NCBI RefSeq assembly: GCF_017654315.1
Contig: NZ_CP072203.1
Span: 806,001-870,000, forward strand
DNA: 64,000 nucleotides
Direction: 5' to 3'
Source of the DNA: Gordonia polyisoprenivorans
Lineage (GTDB): Bacteria; Actinomycetota; Actinomycetes; Mycobacteriales; Mycobacteriaceae
Part shown: one piece after another, positions 53,707 through 61,668 of the stretch
Numbering within the stretch: position 1 is the stretch's first letter
Layout: every line of letters starts with the position of its first letter
Program-made: the position numbers and the translations under genes
Notes under the pieces: model-generated
What the model was told of the DNA's origin: nothing
Database searches by the model: none
What the model saw: only the letters and a program-made list of their open reading frames with translations

Positions 53707-54147
53707 CGGGCCGAAGCCGGCTCGCGGTGCGAATTCGGGACACTCATGCGTGCTGTTGTGACGCGAATCATCCGTGCGGCCGGTTGTTGTCCCCACGTTA
53801 TCCACAGGATGTGGGGATAACTGTGAACTGCTCATTTCGCTCAAGCGCTGCACTGTCGTGAACTGTTTGACGCGCTGCTGTTGCAAACTCGTGACCGCCG
53901 TCACAGTGGGTCGGTTGACCGTGTCCGGTTCTCCACAGATTCCACAGTCTCATCCACACCTTGATGGTCTGCTGTGTCTCAGGTCACAGCAGGCGTGCAC
54001 GTGCATGTGGATAGCATTATGCAGACCTACATAGTCGGCGGTCCGGGTTTGGACGAATGTCAAGTCGGGGTGTAGTGCGGTGGATCGCCCGCCGGCCTTC
54101 TCGCGGCGGCGCGGTCGGCGGCGCCGCCCCTGTGCGACGATGGATCG
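53707..54147. other. AT-richer intergenic region rich in DnaA boxes
   Basis: There is no gene in these 441 bp. It holds one perfect DnaA box, TTATCCACA (53798-53806), and four with one mismatch: TTATCCCCA (minus strand, 53812-53820), TTCTCCACA (53929-53937), TCATCCACA (53950-53958) and CTATCCACA (minus strand, 54006-54014). The perfect box is in the loop of a hairpin TTGTCCCCAC/GTGGGGATAA (53787-53796 with 53811-53820, one mismatch). GTGA-N6-TCAC at 53891-53904 resembles a CRP/GlxR site. The neighbours are not dnaA, dnaN or recF. Confidence 0.7.
53891..53904. promoter_or_regulatory. CRP/GlxR-like site
   Basis: GTGACCGCCGTCAC fits the TGTGA-N6-TCACA family, with one outer base of each half-site different or flanking (C before, A after). 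It lies 244 bp before the rhodanese start. Confidence 0.35.
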
Positions 54148-54486
54148 GTGAGCATGGGCGAGATTCCACAGGTTCCCGTGACCGAGCTGCCGAACGACTT
54201 CAGCACCGCCACCGACAAGGTACTGCTCGACGTCCGTGAGGACGACGAGTGGGTCGACGGCCACGTCCGCGGCGCCGTGCACATTCCCCTCGGCGAGGTC
54301 CCGGGCCGACTCGACGAGATCGATCCCGGCACCGACCTCTACGTCATCTGTCACTCGAGCGGGCGGTCGATGCGGGTCCTGCAGTATCTGCTGCAGGTCG
54401 GCTACGACGGCAGCTGTGTGCGTGGCGGGATGCTGGCCTGGCGCGAGAACGGCAAACCGGTGGAAACCGGATCGGGGCCGGTCTGA
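54148..54486 (+). CDS. rhodanese-like sulfurtransferase domain protein
   Basis: This 112-residue single-domain rhodanese has DKVLLDVREDDEWVDGHVRG, HIPLGEVPGRLDEI and the active loop ICHSSGRSMR with the catalytic Cys near residue 68. It moves sulfane sulfur, and the natural acceptor is unknown. The start may be GTG 54148 or ATG 54154. The next gene starts 2 nt after the stop and the third overlaps it, so rhodanese, a DUF4328 protein and GDPD form one operon. Confidence 0.9.
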   Translation: MSMGEIPQVPVTELPNDFSTATDKVLLDVREDDEWVDGHVRGAVHIPLGEVPGRLDEIDPGTDLYVICHSSGRSMRVLQYLLQVGYDGSCVRGGMLAWRENGKPVETGSGPV

Positions 54487-54488
54487 GG

Positions 54489-55541
54489 ATGCTCGACCTC
54501 TGCCCGCGTTGCCGCATCCAGGCTCCGCACCGCGACGGACGTGACCGCTGTCCCCGGTGCGGTGGTCCGCTGACCGTCGTGGCCTCCGACGCCGACGCCG
54601 CCGCGGTCGTCGCCGCCCACCAGCAGGCGCCGAGCGCGCCGCCGCGTCCGGCCGCCTACGGTCCGGCGGCTCCGCAGCAGTCCGGTGCGCGCCCGACCGG
54701 TGTGCGCCCACCGTCTGGTCCGCCGCGGATGTACGGCGGCCGCCGGGTGCGATGGGTGGCCCGCCGCCCGGCCGACACCCTGCCGCCGCCGCGCCCGCCA
54801 CGGCGTACCGGCCCGCGGCTGATCCCGCGGTACGTCTACCTCCCTCGGTGGGGTCTCGTCGACACCCCGGTCACCGAGGATGAGCCGCGCAACTCTCCCG
54901 CCCGCCTGGGGGTGGCACTGACCGGTGCCTTGCAGATCGCCGGGGCCGCGTTCGTCGCGTCGACGTGCGCGCACCTGCTGCGCTATCTCTTGCTGGTGAT
55001 CAACCGATCGACGACGCTGCCCGGCTGGTTGATCGGTCTGAGCACGGTGCTGGTGTTGGCCGCGGGCATGCTGGCGATCGCCGGATTCGTCTACGCGACC
55101 GTCGTCTTCGTCCGGTGGGTTCTGGCCGTGCGAGCCGAAACCTTCGGCGCGCGGGGGTTTTTCGACCCACGTCCGCGGTGGCAGAGCATTCCGCTGGCCG
55201 CGGTCCCGCTGGTCAATGTCGCCGGCGCCGTGCTGCTGTTGCAGGAACCCGCCGAGATGCTCGACGACGTCGCTCGCAGTGCCGCGCGTACCCGGTTGCG
55301 CAAGCTCTGGGTGGGTTGGACGGTGGTCAACGTGATCGCCGTGCTCACCGGCATCACCTGGTGGGTGGGTGCGGCGTCCGGCTCCATCCAGACCGGCGCG
55401 AACGCCCTGTTCATGGTCGTGCTCACCGCGGCGGTCTCGGCGGCGTTCGCCTTCTGGGCCGCACATCGGTTGCCCGCGGTGTTCTCGGGGAGCTCCGCCG
55501 AACCGAAAGTCCCCGCACACCGATGGGTGGTGGTCGCATGA
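54489..55541 (+). CDS. DUF4328 membrane protein with N-terminal zinc ribbon
   Basis: This 350-residue protein begins with a zinc ribbon (LCPRCRIQAP then DRCPRCGGPL). A disordered Pro/Arg-rich linker of about 100 residues follows. About six helices of DUF4328 type begin near residue 135 (LGVALTGALQIAGAAFVAST, STVLVLAAGMLAIAGFVYAT, then FFDPRPRWQSIPLAAVPLVN). The function is unknown. It sits between a rhodanese and a glycerophosphodiesterase with almost no gaps. Confidence 0.8.
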   Translation: MLDLCPRCRIQAPHRDGRDRCPRCGGPLTVVASDADAAAVVAAHQQAPSAPPRPAAYGPAAPQQSGARPTGVRPPSGPPRMYGGRRVRWVARRPADTLPPPRPPRRTGPRLIPRYVYLPRWGLVDTPVTEDEPRNSPARLGVALTGALQIAGAAFVASTCAHLLRYLLLVINRSTTLPGWLIGLSTVLVLAAGMLAIAGFVYATVVFVRWVLAVRAETFGARGFFDPRPRWQSIPLAAVPLVNVAGAVLLLQEPAEMLDDVARSAARTRLRKLWVGWTVVNVIAVLTGITWWVGAASGSIQTGANALFMVVLTAAVSAAFAFWAAHRLPAVFSGSSAEPKVPAHRWVVVA

Positions 55542-56329
55542 ACCTCGCCGAGCAGGTCTCGCGGTCGGGTAAACCGGCGGTCGTCGCACATCGCGGTGCA
55601 TCTGCCGATGTGGCCGAACACACCTTGGCCGCTTACGAACTCGCGCTCGAACAAGGTGCCGACGGACTCGAGTGCGACGTCCGCCTGACCGCCGACCACG
55701 AGCTGGTGTGCATCCACGACCGCACGGTTGACCGCACCTCCGACGGCACCGGCATCGTCAGCGAGATGACGCTGGCGCAACTGCGCGAACTGGACTTCGG
55801 CAGCTGGCATGCCGGGGGTGGCCCGGCCAAGGTCCTGACCCTCGCCGAATTGCTGACACTGACCCTGGACTGGCGTCGCCCGGTGCGGTTGTTCATCGAG
55901 ACCAAGCATCCGGTGCGCTTCGGTAGCCTCGTCGAACAACAACTGCTATCCACCCTGCACGACTTCGGTGTGGCGACCCCGCCGTCGGCGGATCACAGTC
56001 GGGCCGTGGTCATCTCGTTCTCGTCGGCGGGGGTGTGGCGCATCCGCCGGCACGCGCCGATCCTGCCGACCATCCTGCTCGGCGAGACCGCGCGCGTCCT
56101 CGGTGGCAGCGCCGCGACCGCCGTCGGCGCCACCGGCATCGGCCCGTCGGTGGAGACGCTGCGGATGCATCCCGAACTCGTCGACAAGGCCGCCGCCGCG
56201 GGCCGCGTCACCTACTGCTGGACCGTCGACGAGGCGGCCGACGTCCAGCTGTGTGCCGACCTCGGCGTTCGCTGGATCGCCACCAACCACCCGCAGAAGG
56301 TGCGCGACTGGCTCGTCACCGTCGACTGA
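55538..56329 (+). CDS. glycerophosphodiester phosphodiesterase
   Basis: This 263-residue enzyme of the GDPD TIM-barrel family has AHRGASADVAEHTLAAYELA with the catalytic His and Arg, LECDVRLTADHELVCIHDRT with the metal-binding Glu/Asp and second His, and FIETKHP with the third acid. It splits glycerophosphodiesters from phospholipids into glycerol-3-phosphate and alcohol. It is probably cytoplasmic, as no signal is seen, and is comparable to GlpQ1 of mycobacteria. The start overlaps the DUF4328 stop (ATGA). Confidence 0.92.
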   Translation: MNLAEQVSRSGKPAVVAHRGASADVAEHTLAAYELALEQGADGLECDVRLTADHELVCIHDRTVDRTSDGTGIVSEMTLAQLRELDFGSWHAGGGPAKVLTLAELLTLTLDWRRPVRLFIETKHPVRFGSLVEQQLLSTLHDFGVATPPSADHSRAVVISFSSAGVWRIRRHAPILPTILLGETARVLGGSAATAVGATGIGPSVETLRMHPELVDKAAAAGRVTYCWTVDEAADVQLCADLGVRWIATNHPQKVRDWLVTVD

Positions 56330-56382
56330 CGTGCAACAGGCGCACGCGTCGGCGCCGTCGGCGTCCGTGAGAGGGTGGACCC

Positions 56383-57375
56383 ATGGGCAAGAAGAGCAAA
56401 CGGGGTAGCGGGCCGCGTCCGGGAAGTAATCGAGCCGAGCGGGTGGCCGCACGCAAGGCGCGGGCGGCGGCCGCGCTCGAGCCATCGCCGCGCCCGTTCG
56501 CCGGTCTCGCCGCCGAGTGTGACCTGGTGGCGTTGCGTGCCTTCGTCCCGTCGGCGACCGCGGTGCTCGACCTCATCGAGCCCGGACCACCGCAACCGGA
56601 GTTGACGTCGGTGATGCCCGACGACACCACGCCGGCCCCCCCGACACCGGATCCGACGCGCAACAACGTCGCGCTGGCCACCATCCTGCCCGGCGCGGTC
56701 GCGGCGATCACCCGTGAAGTACGCGGCGCCACAGAGGGTTTGGCGGCATTGCAGACCGATCCCGACCCCGATGACCTGAATCGGGCGCTCGCGGCGGCCA
56801 TCGAATGGGCTGCACACACCGGCCCCGGAAACGAGTACCGGCACGGCGGCGAGGAGACCGATGGCCCCGAGCTCGCCGACATCCTCGACGTCGACGCGCA
56901 GCTGCCGATCATCGTGCACAACGATTTCTCGTGGTGGTTCCCGCCGGGCAACGAGATGCCGCCGGAGATCGCGGCGATGCTCGAGCGCGCCAACGAAACC
57001 GTGCTGCCCACCGCCCGTATGCACGTCGACAGCGGCAACGGGGCACCCTGGTGGGTCGATGCCGGAGAACGGGCTCACCTGCGCTGGGTCCGGCCCGAAC
57101 CGGAGGACGACGTCATGACCGCCCTCGCGCGACTGCACGCCGCAGGGCGGCTGACGCTGGGGGAGGGGTCGCGCTTCGCCGGATCGTTCCGCACCCACGG
57201 ACTGCTGGTGCCGGTGTTCGACCTCGACAACGAGCGTCATCACGAGGAGTGGTACGACGCGCTGGATCAGTTCGACGGGTGGCTCACCGATGCGCTCGCC
57301 GAGACCGCCGAGCTGACCATCGAGGAACGCAGTTCGCGCGACGGCATCCGCGGTCGGCAGGTCACGCTGCGCTGA
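56383..57375 (+). CDS. DUF5926 family protein
   Basis: This 330-residue soluble protein starts with a basic tail (MGKKSKRGSGPRPGSNRAER). The core includes PFAGLAAECDLVALRAFVPS, ARMHVDSGNGAPWWVDAGER and GSRFAGSFRTHGLLVPVFDL. This matches the actinobacterial family labelled DUF5926, which often has SEC-C-like relatives. No function is known. It follows the GDPD gene by 53 nt and may share its transcript. A GAGAGGGTGG stretch before the ATG serves as ribosome site. Confidence 0.82.
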   Translation: MGKKSKRGSGPRPGSNRAERVAARKARAAAALEPSPRPFAGLAAECDLVALRAFVPSATAVLDLIEPGPPQPELTSVMPDDTTPAPPTPDPTRNNVALATILPGAVAAITREVRGATEGLAALQTDPDPDDLNRALAAAIEWAAHTGPGNEYRHGGEETDGPELADILDVDAQLPIIVHNDFSWWFPPGNEMPPEIAAMLERANETVLPTARMHVDSGNGAPWWVDAGERAHLRWVRPEPEDDVMTALARLHAAGRLTLGEGSRFAGSFRTHGLLVPVFDLDNERHHEEWYDALDQFDGWLTDALAETAELTIEERSSRDGIRGRQVTLR

Positions 57376-57394
57376 GGCGCGGCGCGGTGGGCCG

Positions 57395-57703
57395 TCAAAT
57401 GCGCGGCACCCGCGCGCGTGTACGACGTCGGCGGGAGGCGGCGGCACCGAAGGTGACCAGGACGATCGCCACGATCGCCGCGGCCAGGCTCGCCGATGGC
57501 CACCAGCGGGCGAAGCCGTCGGCGATGGCACTGCCGCTGGCCGAATGCGACCACGTGCTCGCACCCAGCAGGAACGCCACGGCCAGGAAGGTCACGGCGG
57601 TTCCGTACACCGCCGCCATGGCGGCGAACCAGCGTGGCACCGTGGTGCGCCGGTCGGCTCGGGAGCTGATGCCTCTCTGAGGGTTCACACGCGATGAAGC
57701 CAT
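57395..57703 (-). CDS. two-helix membrane protein, unknown
   Basis: This 102-residue protein has a basic N-terminus (MASSRVNPQRGISSRADRRT). It has one helix near residue 35 (AVYGTAVTFLAVAFLLGAS) and a second near 75 (SLAAAIVAIVLVTFGAAAS), and ends in RRRRTRARVPRI. Both ends would be inside. I do not recognise the family. It is convergent with DUF5926. Confidence 0.6.
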   Translation of the reverse strand: MASSRVNPQRGISSRADRRTTVPRWFAAMAAVYGTAVTFLAVAFLLGASTWSHSASGSAIADGFARWWPSASLAAAIVAIVLVTFGAAASRRRRTRARVPRI

Positions 57704-57821
57704 GGGCCCACCCTGCCCGACGCTGCTGAAGAATGGCTGAATATCGGCAGAGTTTCTTCCTGATCGGTGAACAAAACCGACTATTCGGACACTCGGTCAG
57801 GGTGGTATGACGTGCCCATCG

Positions 57822-58364
57822 TCAGAGGTTGCCGCCGGCCGCAGTGGGCGCAGTGGCATCGGGTGCGGCCGGACCGTTCACCTCGCGCTCGACGAAGTTC
57901 TCCAGATCGAACAGGTTGCCGTTGGCGCGCTCGGCGATGGTCTGCAACGTCGTCATGGTGGCGACCTCCTCGACCTGTTCCTTCAGGAACCACTGCATGA
58001 ACTGTTCGCCGAGATAGTCGCCGCTGTCGCGGGCCGACTTGGCCAGGTCGACGATCTGCTGGGTCACCCGACGTTCCTGTTCGAGAGCCAGGTCGATGGG
58101 AGCTCGATAGTCGGCGAAATCGTTTCGCGGAGCATCGATTCCGGGGATTTCGACCTCCATGTCGCGGTCGAGGAAATACTGCACGACCATCATGGCGTGG
58201 TTGCGTTCCTCCACGGACTGCGCATAGAAGTGCTTGGCCAGCTGCGGCATGTCGTGGTTGTCGTAGTAGACCGCGACGGCGATGTACTGCTGCGACGCGG
58301 CGAACTCGTTGCCGATCTGGTCATGCAGCAACTGGTGGAACTTGGTGCGTTCGGGAGTGCTCAT
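57822..58364 (-). CDS. ferritin (BfrB-like)
   Basis: This 180-residue ferritin of the haem-free type has ferroxidase ligands in NEFAASQQYIAVAVYYD and the EERNHAMMVVQYFLDRD helix, and the later acids in FLKEQVEEVATM. It stores iron and limits Fenton chemistry. The position beside an LCP gene matches mycobacterial bfrB next to Rv3840. TACTCT lies 7 nt before the ATG (probable leaderless start), and a possible iron box sits further upstream. A tail of about 20 residues rich in Ala/Pro is normal. Confidence 0.93.
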   Translation of the reverse strand: MSTPERTKFHQLLHDQIGNEFAASQQYIAVAVYYDNHDMPQLAKHFYAQSVEERNHAMMVVQYFLDRDMEVEIPGIDAPRNDFADYRAPIDLALEQERRVTQQIVDLAKSARDSGDYLGEQFMQWFLKEQVEEVATMTTLQTIAERANGNLFDLENFVEREVNGPAAPDATAPTAAGGNL

Positions 58365-58371
58365 AGCGGAC

Positions 58372-58377
58372 AGAGTA
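58372..58377 (-). promoter_or_regulatory. -10 hexamer TACTCT, leaderless ferritin gene
   Basis: TACTCT on the minus strand is followed by 7 nt and the ATG at 58364. Confidence 0.5.
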
Positions 58378-58417
58378 GAGGGCGTGAGCAGGGCATTTCA
58401 TCCCAGTGAAGCCTTAG

Positions 58418-58436
58418 AAAGGCAAGTCTCGCCTAT
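58418..58436 (-). promoter_or_regulatory. possible IdeR/DtxR iron box
   Basis: On the minus strand ATAGGCGAGACTTGCCTTT has the dyad AGGC..GCCT. By my count it matches the 19-bp iron-box consensus at 11 positions. It lies about 41-64 bp upstream of the -10 hexamer, where activation of ferritin by iron-loaded IdeR would be expected. Confidence 0.4.
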
Positions 58437-58458
58437 CTTTTGGGCTTCCCGGATGGTG

Positions 58459-59901
58459 TCAGCCGGCCGGTTGGTCGAGGTATTCCCGGGGAATCTGCTG
58501 ACCTTGGCGCAGGGCGTCGAAGAACTGTTTCGTCGTGTCGTCGACGGCCAGCGAACTGCCGTCGTCGGTGTCCACGGGACCTCCGTTGGGGGTGGTGATC
58601 GTCTGCGGTGAACTGCGTAGCCACCACGCGAGCCGCGCGAGATCCCAGATGTGCGTGCCGTTGTCGACGGTCAGGGTATCGACCGTGCCGTTGACGAACG
58701 GGAACAGCCGGAACGGATTCAACAGCACCGACGGGCTGGTCGCCTTGGCCATCAACGCCGCCAGGAACTTTCGTTGGTTCTGCACGCGCATGAGGTCGGC
58801 GTCGGCGAAGGCTCGGGTGCGCACGAAGCCCAATGCCTGTGTGCCGTTCAGGGTCTGGCAGCCGGCTTTGAGATTCAACCCGGCCTTGGGATCTCGCAGA
58901 GGGGTGTCGATGCACATGTGTACGCCGCCGACGGCGTCGACGAGGGTGTCGAAGCCGCCGAATCCGATCTCGGCGTAGTGGTCGATGTGCACCCCGGACA
59001 GTCCTTCGACGGTCTGGATCAACAGGGTCGGGCCACCGAAGTTGAAGGCGGCGTTGATCTTATGGCTGCCCTGCCCGGGGATCGGGACGTAGAGATCACG
59101 CGGGATGCTGATGATCGTCGCCTTCCCCGACGGCGGCTTGTAGATCAACATCATCGTGTCGGTGCGCGCTCCCGAGTCGTCACCGGTCGACAACTGTTTG
59201 CGTTGCTCCTCGGTGAGGCCGCTGCGCGCATCGGTGCCGACGATCAACCAGGTGGTCCCCGGGGTGCTCGCGGGCTTACCGGCGTACGGGGCGAGTGCGT
59301 CGACCCGGTGCAGTTTGGAGTCGTAGTAGAACATCAACGCCACCGGCGTGATCACCAGGACGAGTAACAGCACCAGCAGGATGGTTCCGACTCTGCGGCG
59401 GGTCAGGCGACGGGCGCCACGCGGGCGACGCAGCGCGCGCTTGCGCCGGTCGGGTTCCTTGGGGGCGACCGGACGCGGGGCGTCGGGGCGCGGCCTGCGC
59501 GGCGGCGCGTCGGAGGCGGATCGGCTCTGCGCCGGCACCGGCTTGCGGGTCGGGCGCTCGCGCCCGGGGATCGGCTCGGGCTGTTGTGGCGGTGCGTACC
59601 CGGGGACGCCCGAATAGGCCTTAGGTGGTTCGTAGACGTCGCTGCGCGGACGGTTCGGTGGCGCGACCCGGCGCGTCGGGTCGGCGGCGTCGGGTGCTGC
59701 AGGTGTGGGGCGTCCGGGCGGCCGCGGGTTCTGCGGAACCGGGGGTCGGCGATCGGCGCCGCGCGGGAATTGGCCCGGCGGGTACGGGCCCCGGGGGCCG
59801 TGGTGCGGAGGAGGTGGTCCCATCGGTGCCGGATTCCGCCGCGGCGGGGCGGGCGGAGGACCGCCGCGTCGTCCCGCATTCGGCGGTTCTGGCTGGTTCA
59901 C
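58459..59901 (-). CDS. LytR-CpsA-Psr (LCP) family cell-wall ligase
   Basis: This 480-residue protein has a Pro/Arg-rich cytoplasmic N-terminus of about 165 residues, one membrane helix (GTILLVLLLVLVITPVALMF) and an external LCP domain. Domain features are WLIVGTDARSGLTEEQR, ARTDTMMLIYKPPSGKATII, SIPRDLYVPIPG and VRTRAFADADLMRVQNQRKF, with Arg and Asp residues of the phosphate site. LCP enzymes of mycolata (Lcp1/CpsA type) join arabinogalactan to peptidoglycan. The GTG start has TACATT 7 nt before it. Confidence 0.92.
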   Translation of the reverse strand: MNQPEPPNAGRRGGPPPAPPRRNPAPMGPPPPHHGPRGPYPPGQFPRGADRRPPVPQNPRPPGRPTPAAPDAADPTRRVAPPNRPRSDVYEPPKAYSGVPGYAPPQQPEPIPGRERPTRKPVPAQSRSASDAPPRRPRPDAPRPVAPKEPDRRKRALRRPRGARRLTRRRVGTILLVLLLVLVITPVALMFYYDSKLHRVDALAPYAGKPASTPGTTWLIVGTDARSGLTEEQRKQLSTGDDSGARTDTMMLIYKPPSGKATIISIPRDLYVPIPGQGSHKINAAFNFGGPTLLIQTVEGLSGVHIDHYAEIGFGGFDTLVDAVGGVHMCIDTPLRDPKAGLNLKAGCQTLNGTQALGFVRTRAFADADLMRVQNQRKFLAALMAKATSPSVLLNPFRLFPFVNGTVDTLTVDNGTHIWDLARLAWWLRSSPQTITTPNGGPVDTDDGSSLAVDDTTKQFFDALRQGQQIPREYLDQPAG

Positions 59902-59908
59902 CTCATTG

Positions 59909-59914
59909 AATGTA
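59909..59914 (-). promoter_or_regulatory. -10 hexamer TACATT, leaderless LCP gene
   Basis: TACATT on the minus strand is followed by 7 nt and the GTG at 59901. Confidence 0.5.
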
Positions 59915-59983
59915 CCGACGGCTCAGGCGTGTCCGTGTCATTCGTGCGGTTGTGTTCGGGGTCGTGACCGCAGGGGGCGCAGC

Positions 59984-60781
59984 TCACCCCACCCACGACA
60001 GGTGGTTGTGCAGCAGTGCATATCCGACAAATGCGACGACGTCGATGACCGCGTGCGCGATGACCAGCGGCCATACCCGGTTGGTGAGCTGGTAGTACCG
60101 ACCGAAGATCAGTCCCATCACCACGTTTCCGATGCCCGCGCCGACGCCCTGGTACAGGTGATATCCGCCACGCAGTATCGCGCTGGCGGCCAGCGACCCG
60201 TTCTCCGACAGCCCGAGTTGGCGCAGTCGCGTGATGAAATACGCGACGACGACGATCTCCTCGGCGGCCGCGTTGCCGATGGCGAGCAGGATGTAGAGCA
60301 CCCAGTGCCACCACGGGCCGGGCTCGCTGGGGATCAGATGTGCGTTGATCCCCAGTGCGCGCGCGACGGCCACCAATCCGAGGCCAGGCAGGCCGACGAC
60401 CGCGGCCAGTAGCAGACCGGGCGGGATGTCGGGGGTGCGGATGCGGCCGAGGCCCACACGGCCGAGGATGACACCGCCGCGCCACAGCAGATACGCGCCG
60501 AGAGCGCCTATCGCATACAGGCGGACGGCGCTCATGAGTTGTCGGAGGAAATCGATCGCGCCCACCGTGGACTGGCTGGGATTCAGTGCCACCGTTGCGT
60601 TGCCGACGCCGCTGGTCATCTGCAGCTCGATCAGCGACAGGATTGCCGAGATCGCCGAGAATCCGAAGGTGAGGATGCCGACGATGACCAACTCGATGAT
60701 CAGCCCGCGGCGCTCGCGCCGGTCGGTGACCACATCGACGACCTGCTGTGCTGCGGGACGCACGAGGGACGAGAGTCGCAT
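59984..60781 (-). CDS. CPBP family intramembrane glutamic protease
   Basis: This 265-residue polytopic protein has the CAAX/CPBP motifs: EE in GNAAAEEIVVVAYFITRL, a middle His in LRGGYHLYQGVGAGIGNVVM, and HAVIDVVAFVGYA at the end. These Glu and His residues form the active site in the membrane. Substrates are unknown, and related proteins process peptides or act in immunity. TAGGCT (60790-60795) lies 8 nt before the ATG. The gene is on the same strand as the LCP gene, 82 bp upstream of it. Confidence 0.9.
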   Translation of the reverse strand: MRLSSLVRPAAQQVVDVVTDRRERRGLIIELVIVGILTFGFSAISAILSLIELQMTSGVGNATVALNPSQSTVGAIDFLRQLMSAVRLYAIGALGAYLLWRGGVILGRVGLGRIRTPDIPPGLLLAAVVGLPGLGLVAVARALGINAHLIPSEPGPWWHWVLYILLAIGNAAAEEIVVVAYFITRLRQLGLSENGSLAASAILRGGYHLYQGVGAGIGNVVMGLIFGRYYQLTNRVWPLVIAHAVIDVVAFVGYALLHNHLSWVG

Positions 60782-60789
60782 GGGACGTC

Positions 60790-60795
60790 AGCCTA
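60790..60795 (-). promoter_or_regulatory. -10 hexamer TAGGCT, leaderless CPBP gene
   Basis: TAGGCT on the minus strand is followed by 8 nt and the ATG at 60781. Confidence 0.5.
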
Positions 60796-60863
60796 CGGGG
60801 CGGATGTGTGAGGCGCGGAGATCCGGAGGGTAGGGGTGCTGATGGGGCATTGTGTGCGGTCGG

Positions 60864-60955
60864 TCGCCTGTTTTCAGTCATCGGGTGAGGTATCCGAGCG
60901 CCGTGACCTGGGGTTTTGCGCCGAGGCTACTTTGAGAATGACTGAAAATAGGCGA
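60864..60955. repeat. 92-bp element with 18-bp terminal inverted repeats
   Basis: TCGCCTGTTTTCAGTCAT (60864-60881) is matched in inverted orientation at 60938-60955, with 17 of 18 positions paired, around a 56-bp spacer. The arms are AT-richer than the flanks. It could be the remnant of a small mobile element or a regulatory foldback. Confidence 0.6.
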
Positions 60956-61002
60956 GAGGGAGGAGACGTGGGGCGAGGCCCGGTACCCCGTGACGCGATG
61001 AG

Positions 61003-61638
61003 TCAGGTGTATCGAGGTGGTTCGCTCGTGGGGTCGTCCACGACGACGTCGATCCGAGTGTCCGAAAGCAACTCGTCGACGGCCCGGGTGTTTGCGCCGA
61101 TGCTTGCGAAATGCGGGTCGACGTCCTTGGTGATGCACCAGGCGCGATCGCTCGGCCAGATGAACGAAGGCAGTGGCAGCAGCTTTTCCAGAGGCGGTTG
61201 GTGCGCACCGGACTCACTCGGTTCGGTCCACGCGAAAAGATCTGAGCTGCCGCGAAATAGGTAGTAGCTGCGGACGATCGTCTCGGAATCAAATACCCCG
61301 CCGCGCAGGTCCACCTGCGCGGCGGCTGTCGACTTGTACTCCGGGTAGGGCCACCCCTCCCAGATCAGGAAGTAACAGTACTCGGGAGTGGCGGTGTGGT
61401 TTCGCAGGAGTGATGTCGCGACGGCAATCTGCCACAGTTCGGTTGGGCCAGAGGCGATGTGGTCGGGAATCTCGGCGTCGCTCTCGCGCTGACCGACATA
61501 GGCGGGATCGGGGATGAACCGAAGACGCGCGGTCCGTTCATACCCGAGTGGACCGCGTGCCGTCAGGTCATACCACTCGCGGTCCTGATCAAGGATCCAC
61601 TGCGCTGCCGCCTCATCCGAGCACGGCTGTACCGACAT
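61003..61638 (-). CDS. hypothetical protein, 211 aa, Trp-rich
   Basis: This soluble protein starts MSVQPCSDEAAAQWILDQDR. It contains PTELWQIAVATSLLRNHTAT, YCYFLIWEGWPYPEYKSTAA, YYLFRGSSDLFAWTEPSESG and a C-terminal WCITKDVDPHFASIGANTRA. GAGGAGAGGA about 8 nt upstream gives a strong ribosome site. There is no signal or membrane segment. I do not recognise the family. It shares strand with the tandem cold-shock-domain gene 30 bp upstream, so the two may be one operon. Its aromatic, acidic make-up is like many immunity-type proteins, but no toxin is nearby. Confidence 0.65.
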   Translation of the reverse strand: MSVQPCSDEAAAQWILDQDREWYDLTARGPLGYERTARLRFIPDPAYVGQRESDAEIPDHIASGPTELWQIAVATSLLRNHTATPEYCYFLIWEGWPYPEYKSTAAAQVDLRGGVFDSETIVRSYYLFRGSSDLFAWTEPSESGAHQPPLEKLLPLPSFIWPSDRAWCITKDVDPHFASIGANTRAVDELLSDTRIDVVVDDPTSEPPRYT

Positions 61639-61668
61639 GTGCTGTGTCCTCTCCTCGGGTGTCCTCGT

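Noticed and set aside
53707..54147. Chromosomal origin of replication
   Set aside because: DnaA boxes are present, but dnaA, dnaN, recF, rpmH and gyrase genes are not adjacent, so I call it only a DnaA-box cluster.
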